From IMG/VR virus record IMGVR_UViG_3300017708_000414, positions 1-26,059 of that record: a stretch of 26,059 bases of DNA; one strand, 5' to 3'. The position numbers and the translations under genes are program-made. Each line of letters opens with the position of its first letter. Positions within the stretch are counted from its first letter, which is position 1. Below, piece after piece: positions 13,179 through 21,961 of the stretch. Origin of the DNA: a virus. Under the pieces are notes generated by a model. The model did not search any database. It saw nothing but the letters and a program-made list of their open reading frames with translations, and was not told the DNA's origin.

Positions 13179-13699
13179 AATTAGCCATTGCACAAATGGG
13201 CCTGTCAATATTAGGCGGCATTAACGAGAAGTCTGCCGCAGATCGTGCAGCCGCTGCGCAACAGCGTATCGGTGAGTTTAACGCACAGATCATCGAGCGC
13301 GATGTAAACCTCTTAGAAAACCAGCGCACGATCATAAACAATAATACGTTGATCTCTAACACGCGAAAGCGGATGCAGTTTCGCAAGGTGCAGGGCGAGG
13401 TTGTGGCAAATTTTGCGTATGCCGGTATCGACATTGCTCAGGGCACTCCAATGGAGGTGTTGCGTGAGAACGCTAGAGAACTTGAGTATGAGATAACGGT
13501 TGATAAGTTTAACAACTACGTCACTAACATGCAGATCAACGATGCCCAGGAAGACGCCAAGCTTACTGCGCAAATGTCCCGCATGGAGGCGGGTGCAGGC
13601 GCAGCAGCAATGAGGGCGCAGGGCACAGCAAGCTTAATCTCAAGCTTTGGGCAAGCGGCTAAGGTGGGTTATAACAGCAATGTATTCAAGACAACGTAA
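13169..13699 (+). CDS. gp14-like internal virion protein
   Basis: The 176-residue protein is of the size and position of T7 gp14 (196 residues), an ejected core protein thought to insert in the outer membrane. A hydrophobic N-terminal helix (IELAIAQMGLSILGGI) is followed by a long Ala/Gln/Glu helix (AADRAAAAQQRIGEFNAQI), the segment VQGEVVANFAYAGIDIAQGTPMEVLRENARELEYEI, which is typical of this protein in many podoviruses, and another Ala-rich helix. It overlaps the gp13-like gene by 10 bases, so translation is probably coupled. Confidence 0.85.
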   Translation: MSIELAIAQMGLSILGGINEKSAADRAAAAQQRIGEFNAQIIERDVNLLENQRTIINNNTLISNTRKRMQFRKVQGEVVANFAYAGIDIAQGTPMEVLRENARELEYEITVDKFNNYVTNMQINDAQEDAKLTAQMSRMEAGAGAAAMRAQGTASLISSFGQAAKVGYNSNVFKTT

Positions 13700-13711
13700 C
13701 GGAGCCGGTAC

Positions 13712-16144
13712 ATGAGAATTCCTACATACACAGCCGGATCGCAAATGACCTCCGAAGCTCCTGGTCGTAGCTTTAGGACCAGGGCAAGCGCACAACCTTT
13801 TGTACAGCAGGCGCAGGCTCAGAGTGCTATAACTGGTGCGGTGATAGGACAAGCTGCCGAGTTTACGGCAATGCGCTACAAGGCTGCGCGTGAAACGCAG
13901 ATCAATGAAAAGCTTTTGGCTGGCGAAGAGGCGTTACGCCAAGAGGCTTTAAACCTGTCAAAGATCGAAACCGGCAAGCTTCGCAATGTCTTCAATGAAG
14001 GCGGGAAAGAAGAGGAAGGCCTTTGGTCTCAGGCAAGCAGGTCTACGCGCGAGAAGCTTCTTGAAGATGTAAATGACCGAGAGGCCCGGCGTGTTCTGAC
14101 GGATCGCTTCAACCAAATGGAATTGACCCAACGGTTTTCGTTGCGCAACACGATCGACCAAAAGATAGAGAGCGCCAACGCAGCAGCCCGCACAGCCCGT
14201 GCGCAGTCAACCATGCAGAACCTGGCCGCTGTAACTTCACCAGCTGAGTTTGACTTGATCGCTTCCAACTTTGGCGTTGATAGTATTCGCATGGGGCAGC
14301 TTGGACTAGGCAATCCAGACGCATTAAAGAAGCAAGAGCTTGCGGTTATTACCGGCGCGGTAACTAGCAATGTAATGCAAGCGATCCAAAACAGTGACAC
14401 TCCAAGCCGTGACCTTGAGAATATTCGCCTGGCTATTCGGGACAATGATCCAAACCTAGCAGGCAAAAACCAGCTGCAACTTGCTCTTCTCCAAAAGCTT
14501 CCCTTGCAAACGCAGGCCCAGATCCTGCAATCTCTTGGCACTGGCGCTGGGTTTATCGACGCGGCTTCTGCGGAAGAGCAAAAACAGATCCGCGTTAATA
14601 AACAGGTTGGCAAGAAAACCGGCGAACAGATTACAGCTTACACAAAGATACTCCAAGATGGCGGGACTTTGCCTGGTAACGGAGTTGCTGATCTGGAAAA
14701 TTTAGTTTCCCGGGTTGTTCCATTTATGGACAACATCGAGGCCACAGAGCTCCAAGAGGGCTTGGCTGACCTTCAGTACATACAGGATCTTTCTTCCTCA
14801 ATCAAAACTGTCACGAATCTTCAAGATCTCGACGGTATGATAATGAGCCTTGAGACCGGCGACACGATGGGTGGGCCAGGTCTTCAAGCTAGGGAGTTGC
14901 TAGGCCTGGATTTCCTGCGGGGCTTCCGCGCCAATATGGACAAACAACTAGCAGACGATCCTATAGGGTTTGCTTCCAAAACAGGCGCTGTAAAAGTTCA
15001 GCCGGTAGACCTGACCCCAGAAGCGATACAGCAAACGCAAGAGACAGGTGAGGATCAAACCGGCGTTCAAGGCCGAATCTTGGCTGCAATACAAACTCAA
15101 GGCCACTATAACTTTTCTGGTCCCTTAAAGATCCTCCGTCCGTCCGAGGCTGCGGATTATGCGCCAAGGATGAACAAAGGTACGGCTGTTGAGAAGATGC
15201 AGGCAATCAATGACATTACGCAGCTGTTTGGAGATTACGCTCCTGACGTTATGGCTCAGATTGCGCCCAATGCTCCTGTTACTGCGCATGTCGCAGGGCT
15301 TATGCAGGATGGCTTGCTCAATCAGGCTGAGATTATTTTAAATGGTATCGTTGAAATCGAGGAGAATGGTTCTCCGCTTGTCGGGGCTGACAAAGCCTTA
15401 GTCAAAGAAGAGATGTTCAAGGTGTTGGGAACGGCGTATGAAAACTTGCCTGGCGGGGTTAATGCAGAGCTTAAAAAGAATATCAGAGATACTGCTGAAG
15501 CTTACTATGCCGAAGTTCTTTCTCGCCGTGTCAGCAAGGATTTCGATGAAGATCTATGGTCTGAGGCTGTTTCTGTAGCTTCCGGCTACAACACTCAGAC
15601 AAGCACTGGTGGTGTTCAAGAGGTCTCCGGCAAGCCCACTCTTATACCATACAACCGCACCTCAGATGAAATTAACGATGCTATACAAAATGTTAGCTAT
15701 GAAAACTTTAATGATATAGCGGCAGATGGCGTTATTGATGAAGAGGTTTTCGAGAAGTTCCAGAACGAGACGTATAGCATACAGGTCTTAGGCAAAAGAA
15801 ACGGCCAAATGGTTTATGGTCTTTTTGAAGGTGAGTACGGGGCTGGCGAATATGCCATGCTGACGGACACCTCTGACATTGATATAACATTTACTATGGA
15901 AGACCTTGTTAGCGCCTCGCGCAAAGCTGGGGGCACTAAAAAATCTGGCGGTTACGGAGCGGGCAGGAGCGAGCGGGTTATTATTTCGGATCTGGCGCAA
16001 GATTTAAGTAGCAGCGATGTTGATTTAAATGACATCGAAAGCGTACGGGACTTTATTCGGCAGACTGAGGGAAGCAATAAGTTTACAAAAAGAGGTGTAT
16101 TCAATCTAATTAGAAATGAAGCCGTGCAGTTGAGGGGCCAGTAA
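13712..16144 (+). CDS. gp15-like internal virion/ejection protein
   Basis: The 810-residue protein is similar in length and place to T7 gp15 (747 residues), part of the inner core that is ejected and spans the periplasm. The N-terminus RIPTYTAGSQMTSEAPGRSFRTRASAQPFVQQA is characteristic of this gene in marine and other podoviruses. Residues 45-470 are almost wholly helical with heptad-like regions; the later part is more mixed, with VFNLIRNEAVQLRGQ at the end. I find no lysozyme or transglycosylase motif. GGAG lies 8 bases before the ATG. The stop shares a base with the next ATG. Confidence 0.82.
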   Translation: MRIPTYTAGSQMTSEAPGRSFRTRASAQPFVQQAQAQSAITGAVIGQAAEFTAMRYKAARETQINEKLLAGEEALRQEALNLSKIETGKLRNVFNEGGKEEEGLWSQASRSTREKLLEDVNDREARRVLTDRFNQMELTQRFSLRNTIDQKIESANAAARTARAQSTMQNLAAVTSPAEFDLIASNFGVDSIRMGQLGLGNPDALKKQELAVITGAVTSNVMQAIQNSDTPSRDLENIRLAIRDNDPNLAGKNQLQLALLQKLPLQTQAQILQSLGTGAGFIDAASAEEQKQIRVNKQVGKKTGEQITAYTKILQDGGTLPGNGVADLENLVSRVVPFMDNIEATELQEGLADLQYIQDLSSSIKTVTNLQDLDGMIMSLETGDTMGGPGLQARELLGLDFLRGFRANMDKQLADDPIGFASKTGAVKVQPVDLTPEAIQQTQETGEDQTGVQGRILAAIQTQGHYNFSGPLKILRPSEAADYAPRMNKGTAVEKMQAINDITQLFGDYAPDVMAQIAPNAPVTAHVAGLMQDGLLNQAEIILNGIVEIEENGSPLVGADKALVKEEMFKVLGTAYENLPGGVNAELKKNIRDTAEAYYAEVLSRRVSKDFDEDLWSEAVSVASGYNTQTSTGGVQEVSGKPTLIPYNRTSDEINDAIQNVSYENFNDIAADGVIDEEVFEKFQNETYSIQVLGKRNGQMVYGLFEGEYGAGEYAMLTDTSDIDITFTMEDLVSASRKAGGTKKSGGYGAGRSERVIISDLAQDLSSSDVDLNDIESVRDFIRQTEGSNKFTKRGVFNLIRNEAVQLRGQ

Positions 16145-19100
16145 TGAGTAGCTATCTCAGAGATGAAGTAAACCCCACCTCCTTTGCAACTGTTCCTCGC
16201 CGCAGCAAGCCCGAAGGTGGGTATATCGAAAACGTCAAGCAATCGTTTGACGCCGTTAAGATGCAAAGCGGATCCGCTCCTGAGCTTTATGTTGAAGACA
16301 CCTGGGAGCCGATCGTTGCTGAGATCGAAAGCATTACTGGCAAGTCATTTAAAAACCCAGCCTCTTATCTAAACCCTAATGTGTTTGCTATTCTGTCTGG
16401 CGAGGCTATGAACCGTTATGGCAAGGGCAGATATGATTACGAAGCGCGGCAAGTTGAAACCTATGTTCGTGCAAACCGTGACGCACTACCTCCAGAGCTT
16501 GTTGTTTCTGTTCTTGATCCAGATCGTGATGATGTTTGGGTGCAGGCTGCGCGTGACAAACACTTTACTGAGCAAAGCGAATTAGCGGAGCTTACATCGA
16601 GATCCCCAGGCATAGGTAAAACGATTGCCAGGTTTGTCGGGAGTACGGCGTTTTTTGCAACTGACCCAATAAACCAGGCTGCTATGTTGATTCCTGGTGG
16701 CTCTCTAGCAAAAGGTAGAGGCCTTATTGGTCTAGCTTTCCGCGAGGCAGCTGTGAACGCTACCGTTGAAGCAATACAGCAGCCCGATGTCGCCGCATGG
16801 TACAAGAGCTTAGGCTTGGAATATGGCTGGGAAGAGTTCCGCAACAATGTCGGAACGGCTGCGCTTATTGGTGGCGCGTTTCCTGTTGCAATTAAGATTG
16901 GCGGAGACACCATCAAGCTTACAGCAGAGCAGCTAAGGCAGGGCGCTAAGGTTCTAAACCGGGCAACAGGTCGGAAATCTCCAACGCAAGTGAGTGCCGA
17001 GGCGCTTGAAGATGTCTACACCTCAGCCGCAGAAAGCACTCCCCTGGTTAAAACTCAGGCCGCTGACATAGAGCACAACGCGCGTTTAACAGAGGCAGAG
17101 ATTGCTTTTACCAACGGCAAGCTTCCCAAGGTATCTGAGATCCCATCATCGCCTGTAGAGTTGCCGGAGAATGTGAACCGAGCGACAAACATTGGCGGTA
17201 TCGTTGACGAGTTTGATCCTAATGATATTGGCGTCGATGCAAAGACATTCCAGTTTAAAGAGGGTGGCGACGAGTTTGGCGTTACCGATCGGCTCCAGGG
17301 TGTAACCCAATGGGATCCTATTAAGGGTGGCATGGTTACTATCTATGAGTATGCGGATGGTCGCTTGTTCATTGCTGACGGACACCAAAGGCTAGGCCTT
17401 GCCAAGCGGATCTCTCAGCAAGATCCGTCACAGAATGTTAAAATGATTGGCTACCGTTTGCGGGAGGTTGACGGGATAACGCCAGAAGACGCTATGGTTA
17501 CAGCGGCTCTCAAGAATATCTCTGAGGGAACCGGCAGCGCGATCGACGCAGCAAAGGTTCTGCGCTCCAGCCCAGACCGTATCGGTGAGTTGCCGCCCAG
17601 GTCAGCGTTTGTTCGCCAGGCCACAGACCTTGCAAACCTAGTTGGCGATGCTTGGGGCATGGTGAAGAACGAAGTTGTTGCGCCAAACTTTGCGGCTATT
17701 GTTGGCCGTTTAATCCCTGGTGATGAAGGATTGCAGAAAGCAGCCCTCGATGTCCTGGCTAAGACAGAGCCAGCTAATGCTTTCCAGGCAGAGTCAATCG
17801 TGCGCCAGGTGAGAGAAACTAGCCTGGTATCAGAGACCCAGGAAAGCTTGTTCGGCGATGAAGTGCTGACAACAAGTCTGTTCATGGAGCGGGCAAAGGT
17901 TTTAGACCGGGCGCAAAAACAGCTGCGCAAAGACAAGTCTTCATTCCAAAACCTCATTAAGAACGCTACGCGGCTTGAGGATGAAGGCAACCTACTAGCA
18001 AGAGATGCAAACCAAAGAAGGGCTCAAGAAGATGGCAAAGCGGTCGCGCTCCTCCAAAGTCAAGCGAACAGAAAAGGCGCTCTCTCAGACGCCCTCACAG
18101 CAGCAGCAAGAAACGCAAAAGAAACCGGCAGCTATAACGCCGCTACAACTAGCTTTATCGAAGATGTCAGACGAGCAATTTCAGCAGGCGAGTTTGACCG
18201 CGCAGAAGTTGGCGATGCTGGACGCTCTTTCGATGCTCCAGATGAAATCGCGTCAATACGATCTAGCGCAGAGGAAGGCCAGCTAGACGCCTTCGATGAT
18301 GCTTTCGGTCAAGGATCGCTAGACCAGGCAAGCCAGTTAGAGGGCGATGTCCTGGGCAGTGTGATTGCAAACGATGCAGCTAAGGCAAAGATCGGCAAGC
18401 CTGCCGTTATGCCAGAAGATCGTATTGTTCGCTTGCAAGATATGGATCCTATCGAAAGCAAGGTTCTTGATAGCCAGATTAAAACAGAGCAAAATTTTGC
18501 TGATGTCGATGAAATCATGGCCCGCGCAGAACGAAACCATGCTGAACTGACGGATGAAATTTCTAAGGCAGCTAAGTTTGCTGGGGCAACGCAGAAGAAA
18601 GCGGCCCTTAAAAAACGTGCTAGGGTCGAAGAAAAGTTGCGTGACAAGTACGCTGGAGATCTTAACAGGATTACAGATGTTGCGCGCGGCGGAATTAGTG
18701 CAGACACAAATGATGCAGCAGAGGCCTTTGTGTCGGCACTGTCTCAGAGATACAAAGTAATTGACGAAGGTTATGGGTTTACTAGCGAAGGTTACTTTGA
18801 TCGCAAGCTTTCCGTTATATTCGATGATGGGCAGATTGGCGAAGTGCAGATCTGGCCTCCTGGAATGTTGGAGGCAAAGGTTGGCGGCGGTACAAAGCTT
18901 TACAATGTATCGAGAGATCTAAACCAGCCAGATGCGGCTAGGGCTCAAGCTGTTGAGGATATGAAGAAGCTATACGGAGAGGTTGCAGGCAATCTTTCTG
19001 AAAGCTGGTCGGCACTTATAAACCGTCAGCTTCCTTCTGGCATAGACCAGCCAAGCCTGGTTGTCAGTGACGCCACCATGTCGCGCGTAACCTCTGGGGA

Positions 19101-19425
19101 ACGTGTGTCAGAAAGTATCTCGCCAGAAGAGATCGGGTTCCAAGACCCGTCAGTTGCAAGCGACACCATTGCGCCTGGTTCTGTTTCGATTGCGGGTATA
19201 GACCCATCTACTAGAAAAAATCTCAATGTTGATACCTCCGACACCGATATACTGCTAGAAGAGCTACAAGTCAACTTCAGAGAAGATACCGAAATTCCTA
19301 TCGGTAGCCGCCTGGACGAAGAGACAAACGAAATCGTGCCGCAATACCAAACATTGCGTGACATGAAAGATGAATTTGACCAGGATGTTAAGATGCTGGA
19401 TCGTTTAAGAGGGTGCGCAAAATGA
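16144..19425 (+). CDS. Large ejection protein with ParB-like and RelA/SpoT-like domains
   Basis: This 1093-residue protein takes the place of T7 gp16. Residues about 1-150 are specific to such proteins; 155-260 contain amphipathic and hydrophobic stretches (FVGSTAFFATDPINQAAMLIPGG, GTAALIGGAFPVAIKIGG) that could enter membranes. At about 370-480 is a ParB/sulfiredoxin-like domain with FIADGHQRLGLAKRI (DGHQR at 412-416) followed by a segment like the DdrB-type extension. Residues 560-760 are helical and charged. At about 860-940, GYGFTSEGYFDRKLSVIFDDGQIGEVQIWPPGMLEAK then GGGTKLYNVSRD resembles RelA/SpoT-like domains in phage polyvalent proteins. No lytic transglycosylase motif is seen. It starts on the previous stop (TAATG). 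Confidence 0.75.
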   Translation: MSSYLRDEVNPTSFATVPRRSKPEGGYIENVKQSFDAVKMQSGSAPELYVEDTWEPIVAEIESITGKSFKNPASYLNPNVFAILSGEAMNRYGKGRYDYEARQVETYVRANRDALPPELVVSVLDPDRDDVWVQAARDKHFTEQSELAELTSRSPGIGKTIARFVGSTAFFATDPINQAAMLIPGGSLAKGRGLIGLAFREAAVNATVEAIQQPDVAAWYKSLGLEYGWEEFRNNVGTAALIGGAFPVAIKIGGDTIKLTAEQLRQGAKVLNRATGRKSPTQVSAEALEDVYTSAAESTPLVKTQAADIEHNARLTEAEIAFTNGKLPKVSEIPSSPVELPENVNRATNIGGIVDEFDPNDIGVDAKTFQFKEGGDEFGVTDRLQGVTQWDPIKGGMVTIYEYADGRLFIADGHQRLGLAKRISQQDPSQNVKMIGYRLREVDGITPEDAMVTAALKNISEGTGSAIDAAKVLRSSPDRIGELPPRSAFVRQATDLANLVGDAWGMVKNEVVAPNFAAIVGRLIPGDEGLQKAALDVLAKTEPANAFQAESIVRQVRETSLVSETQESLFGDEVLTTSLFMERAKVLDRAQKQLRKDKSSFQNLIKNATRLEDEGNLLARDANQRRAQEDGKAVALLQSQANRKGALSDALTAAARNAKETGSYNAATTSFIEDVRRAISAGEFDRAEVGDAGRSFDAPDEIASIRSSAEEGQLDAFDDAFGQGSLDQASQLEGDVLGSVIANDAAKAKIGKPAVMPEDRIVRLQDMDPIESKVLDSQIKTEQNFADVDEIMARAERNHAELTDEISKAAKFAGATQKKAALKKRARVEEKLRDKYAGDLNRITDVARGGISADTNDAAEAFVSALSQRYKVIDEGYGFTSEGYFDRKLSVIFDDGQIGEVQIWPPGMLEAKVGGGTKLYNVSRDLNQPDAARAQAVEDMKKLYGEVAGNLSESWSALINRQLPSGIDQPSLVVSDATMSRVTSGERVSESISPEEIGFQDPSVASDTIAPGSVSIAGIDPSTRKNLNVDTSDTDILLEELQVNFREDTEIPIGSRLDEETNEIVPQYQTLRDMKDEFDQDVKMLDRLRGCAK

Positions 19426-21905
19426 GCTTTAGGGAATGTATTGTTAACGCCCAGGCCGAGGGGACCATTACAGAAGCCCAGGCGAAAGAGGCGCGGGATC
19501 TTCTCGACGAGCTTGAAGAGCAGTACCAGGGCAAAATGGGTTCCGGCCAGGCGTCTAGCCAGGCAGCGCGTGACACCTTCGATGCACTTGAACGCCAAGC
19601 CTTTGAGCGCAAGCGCAAGAAGCTTTTAACTGCTAAAGCCTGGCAGCAAGTCAGTTTTAATATGAGCCAATACAAAGACCGGCTAGGTCGCAGCAATCCT
19701 TTCGCCGCTGCTGTAGCTCACCTTGAGCAAGACGGAATGTCTCGTTTCTCTAGCGTCACGCAAAGGGAAGACGCTATCAAAGGCATGGCCTTCGCTGAAA
19801 TGAACAAGGTTCTTGGTACGTTTCGGCGCAACCTGGTCGGAGAAGTTCGTCAAAAAGCCCAGCTTAAAAACATGACGCGCGAGATCTTTGGTGAAAGCAC
19901 GGGGGATACCAGCGCAAAAGAGATGGCGGCTGCGTGGACAAAGACCGCAGAGACATTGCGCAAAAAGTTTAACAGGGCCGGTGGGTCTATTCCAAAAAAT
20001 GAAAAGTGGTTCTTGCCTCAAAATCATCAAAGTTTAAAAATAAGCAAGGCTGGTTATGAAGCTTGGAGAAGCAACATTCTCCCCAAGCTTTCTCCTAATG
20101 ATATGATAGACCAAGTGACAGGTCTCGCCTTTACGCCTCAACGCTTAGAGTTGGCCCTTAAAGATGTTTATGAAACTATAACCACAGAGGGCGCAAACAA
20201 GATGACCCCTGGTTCCGGCGGGCGTGGTAAAAGCCTTGCAAACCAACGCCAGGATCATCGCTTTTTAGTTTTTAAGGACGCTGATAGCTGGCTTGAGTAC
20301 CAAAAAGAATTTGGCGACGATAACGTATTTGACGTTATGGTATCGCACATTTCTAATATGTCCCGTGATATTTCTATGATGGAAGTGCTTGGACCTAACC
20401 CAACGTCAACTATAACATTTATGAAAGACACGCTGACTAAGCAAGCCAAAATGGCAAAAGACGAAGCCCTAAAAGACAAGGCCCGATCGACTGGTAAGCG
20501 CCTTGATGATATGTATATGGCCGTATCTGGCCGTAACAACTCTCCTATCAACAGCAAGTTTGCATCGACAATGGCAGGAACGCGCCAGGTGTTGCAGTCT
20601 GCGCAACTTGGTGCGGCAGCGATCTCAGCGGTAACGGATGTCAACTTCCAGCGCCTCGCCCGTCAATTCGCAGGCTTGCCACAAACCGGCATACTTAAAG
20701 ACTACCTAAAGTATATGAGCCCTCTAGGGGCCAAGGCGAAGGGAGAGCTTGCTATCAGTTCCGGCCTTATTGCTGAAGGTTGGACTAGCTTGGCCGCTGG
20801 TCAAATGCGCTTTGTCGGAGATATGTCTGGCCCAGAAGTCACGCGCAGAATATCTGACTTTGTAATGAGAGCATCTTTCTTATCGCCTATGACTTCTGCT
20901 GGGCGATGGGCATTTGGCATGGAGTTCATGGGTACTGTAGCCCGCAACGCTGGCAAAACCTTTGACGAGCTTGACCCTAACTTTCGCTCAACAATGGAGC
21001 GGTACAATATCCAGGCTACGCAGTGGGACATAATCCGGCGCACAGAACCTTATGACGAGAAGGGTGCAAAGTTCATACGCCCTACCGACATCGCTGCGCG
21101 TACTGATATTGATGAGGCTCTGCGCGATAATATATCTACTCGCCTGCTTGAGATGATAAACACGGAGACCAACTTTGCGGTTCCGTCCACCTCTGTGCGT
21201 GGTGCTACATTCCTAACTGGCGGCACACAGCCTGGTACGCTTACCGGCGAAATGGCGCGATCGTTTGCAATGTATAAAAACTTCGGTGTTACCCTGGTTA
21301 ATACGCACTTGATGCGGGGTATGCAGCTGCCGCAGTCTTCCTCGAAAGGCGCTTATTATTCAAACCTGTTAATCTCCACAACGCTTATGGGCGCTCTGGC
21401 GTTGCAAATGAAAGAGATCTCTAAGGGCAGAGACCCGCGTGAAATGGTTGGAGACAGCGAAGAGACTGCAAAGTTCTGGTTTGCAGCATTTATGCAGGGC
21501 GGCGGCATAGGTATCTTTGGCGATTTCTTGACTTCCGCCACAAGCCGGTATGGGTCGGGGATAGCCGAAACAATAGCTGGTCCAGTCGCCGGGGCCGGTC
21601 AAGATGTTCTTGAGCTAACGGTGGGCAATCTATACCAGGCCGCTACAGGCCAGGATACTAACGCAGCTAGTGAGCTAGTTAAGTTTACACAGCGGTACAC
21701 TCCTGGGTCTTCTCTTTGGTATGGCAGATTAGCATTGGAGCGTGGGCTGTGGGACCAGATGCAGTTAATGACTGACCCAAAGGCTAAAACTAAGTTTCGC
21801 CGGTTGGAAAGTAGGGCCAGAAAACAAACAGGTCAGAAGTATTGGTGGGGGCCAGGTGACACAACGCCTAGTCGTTCACCAGAAATATCAAGAGCGTTTG
21901 AATAG
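19422..21905 (+). CDS. Large internal virion (ejection) protein
   Basis: The 827-residue protein follows the ParB-containing gene with ATGA overlap; GAGG lies about 10 bases before ATG 19422. A GTG at 19413 is less likely. The N-terminal 400 residues are helical and charged; then come several hydrophobic or amphipathic segments (QLGAAAISAVTDVNF near 395-410, SNLLISTTLMGALALQM and FWFAAFMQGGGIGIFGDFLTSA in the 645-710 region) that could line a membrane channel. The C-terminus FTQRYTPGSSLWYGRLALERGLWDQMQLMTDP then RARKQTGQKYWWGPGDTTPSR is a recurring signature of large core proteins in podoviruses and prophages. Together with the previous gene it probably does the job of T7 gp16, split in two. 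Confidence 0.78.
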   Translation: MSFRECIVNAQAEGTITEAQAKEARDLLDELEEQYQGKMGSGQASSQAARDTFDALERQAFERKRKKLLTAKAWQQVSFNMSQYKDRLGRSNPFAAAVAHLEQDGMSRFSSVTQREDAIKGMAFAEMNKVLGTFRRNLVGEVRQKAQLKNMTREIFGESTGDTSAKEMAAAWTKTAETLRKKFNRAGGSIPKNEKWFLPQNHQSLKISKAGYEAWRSNILPKLSPNDMIDQVTGLAFTPQRLELALKDVYETITTEGANKMTPGSGGRGKSLANQRQDHRFLVFKDADSWLEYQKEFGDDNVFDVMVSHISNMSRDISMMEVLGPNPTSTITFMKDTLTKQAKMAKDEALKDKARSTGKRLDDMYMAVSGRNNSPINSKFASTMAGTRQVLQSAQLGAAAISAVTDVNFQRLARQFAGLPQTGILKDYLKYMSPLGAKAKGELAISSGLIAEGWTSLAAGQMRFVGDMSGPEVTRRISDFVMRASFLSPMTSAGRWAFGMEFMGTVARNAGKTFDELDPNFRSTMERYNIQATQWDIIRRTEPYDEKGAKFIRPTDIAARTDIDEALRDNISTRLLEMINTETNFAVPSTSVRGATFLTGGTQPGTLTGEMARSFAMYKNFGVTLVNTHLMRGMQLPQSSSKGAYYSNLLISTTLMGALALQMKEISKGRDPREMVGDSEETAKFWFAAFMQGGGIGIFGDFLTSATSRYGSGIAETIAGPVAGAGQDVLELTVGNLYQAATGQDTNAASELVKFTQRYTPGSSLWYGRLALERGLWDQMQLMTDPKAKTKFRRLESRARKQTGQKYWWGPGDTTPSRSPEISRAFE

Positions 21906-21961
21906 CTCTCTAGGAAATGGGTGAGATATGTGGTACTTTTCGGCTGAGATAAGGATTTAAC

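Noticed and set aside
16144-21905. Peptidoglycan-cleaving (SLT/lysozyme) domain in the large ejection proteins
   Set aside because: I looked for a Glu-Ser (ES) transglycosylase core followed by the usual GLMQ-like and AYN-like motifs and did not find them, so no cell-wall hydrolase activity is claimed.
21906-21961. Micro-frames of 10-11 codons before the fiber gene (from 21917 and 21928)
   Set aside because: Both have modest upstream purines and stops near the fiber start, but they are too short to separate from chance; possibly a coupling leader.
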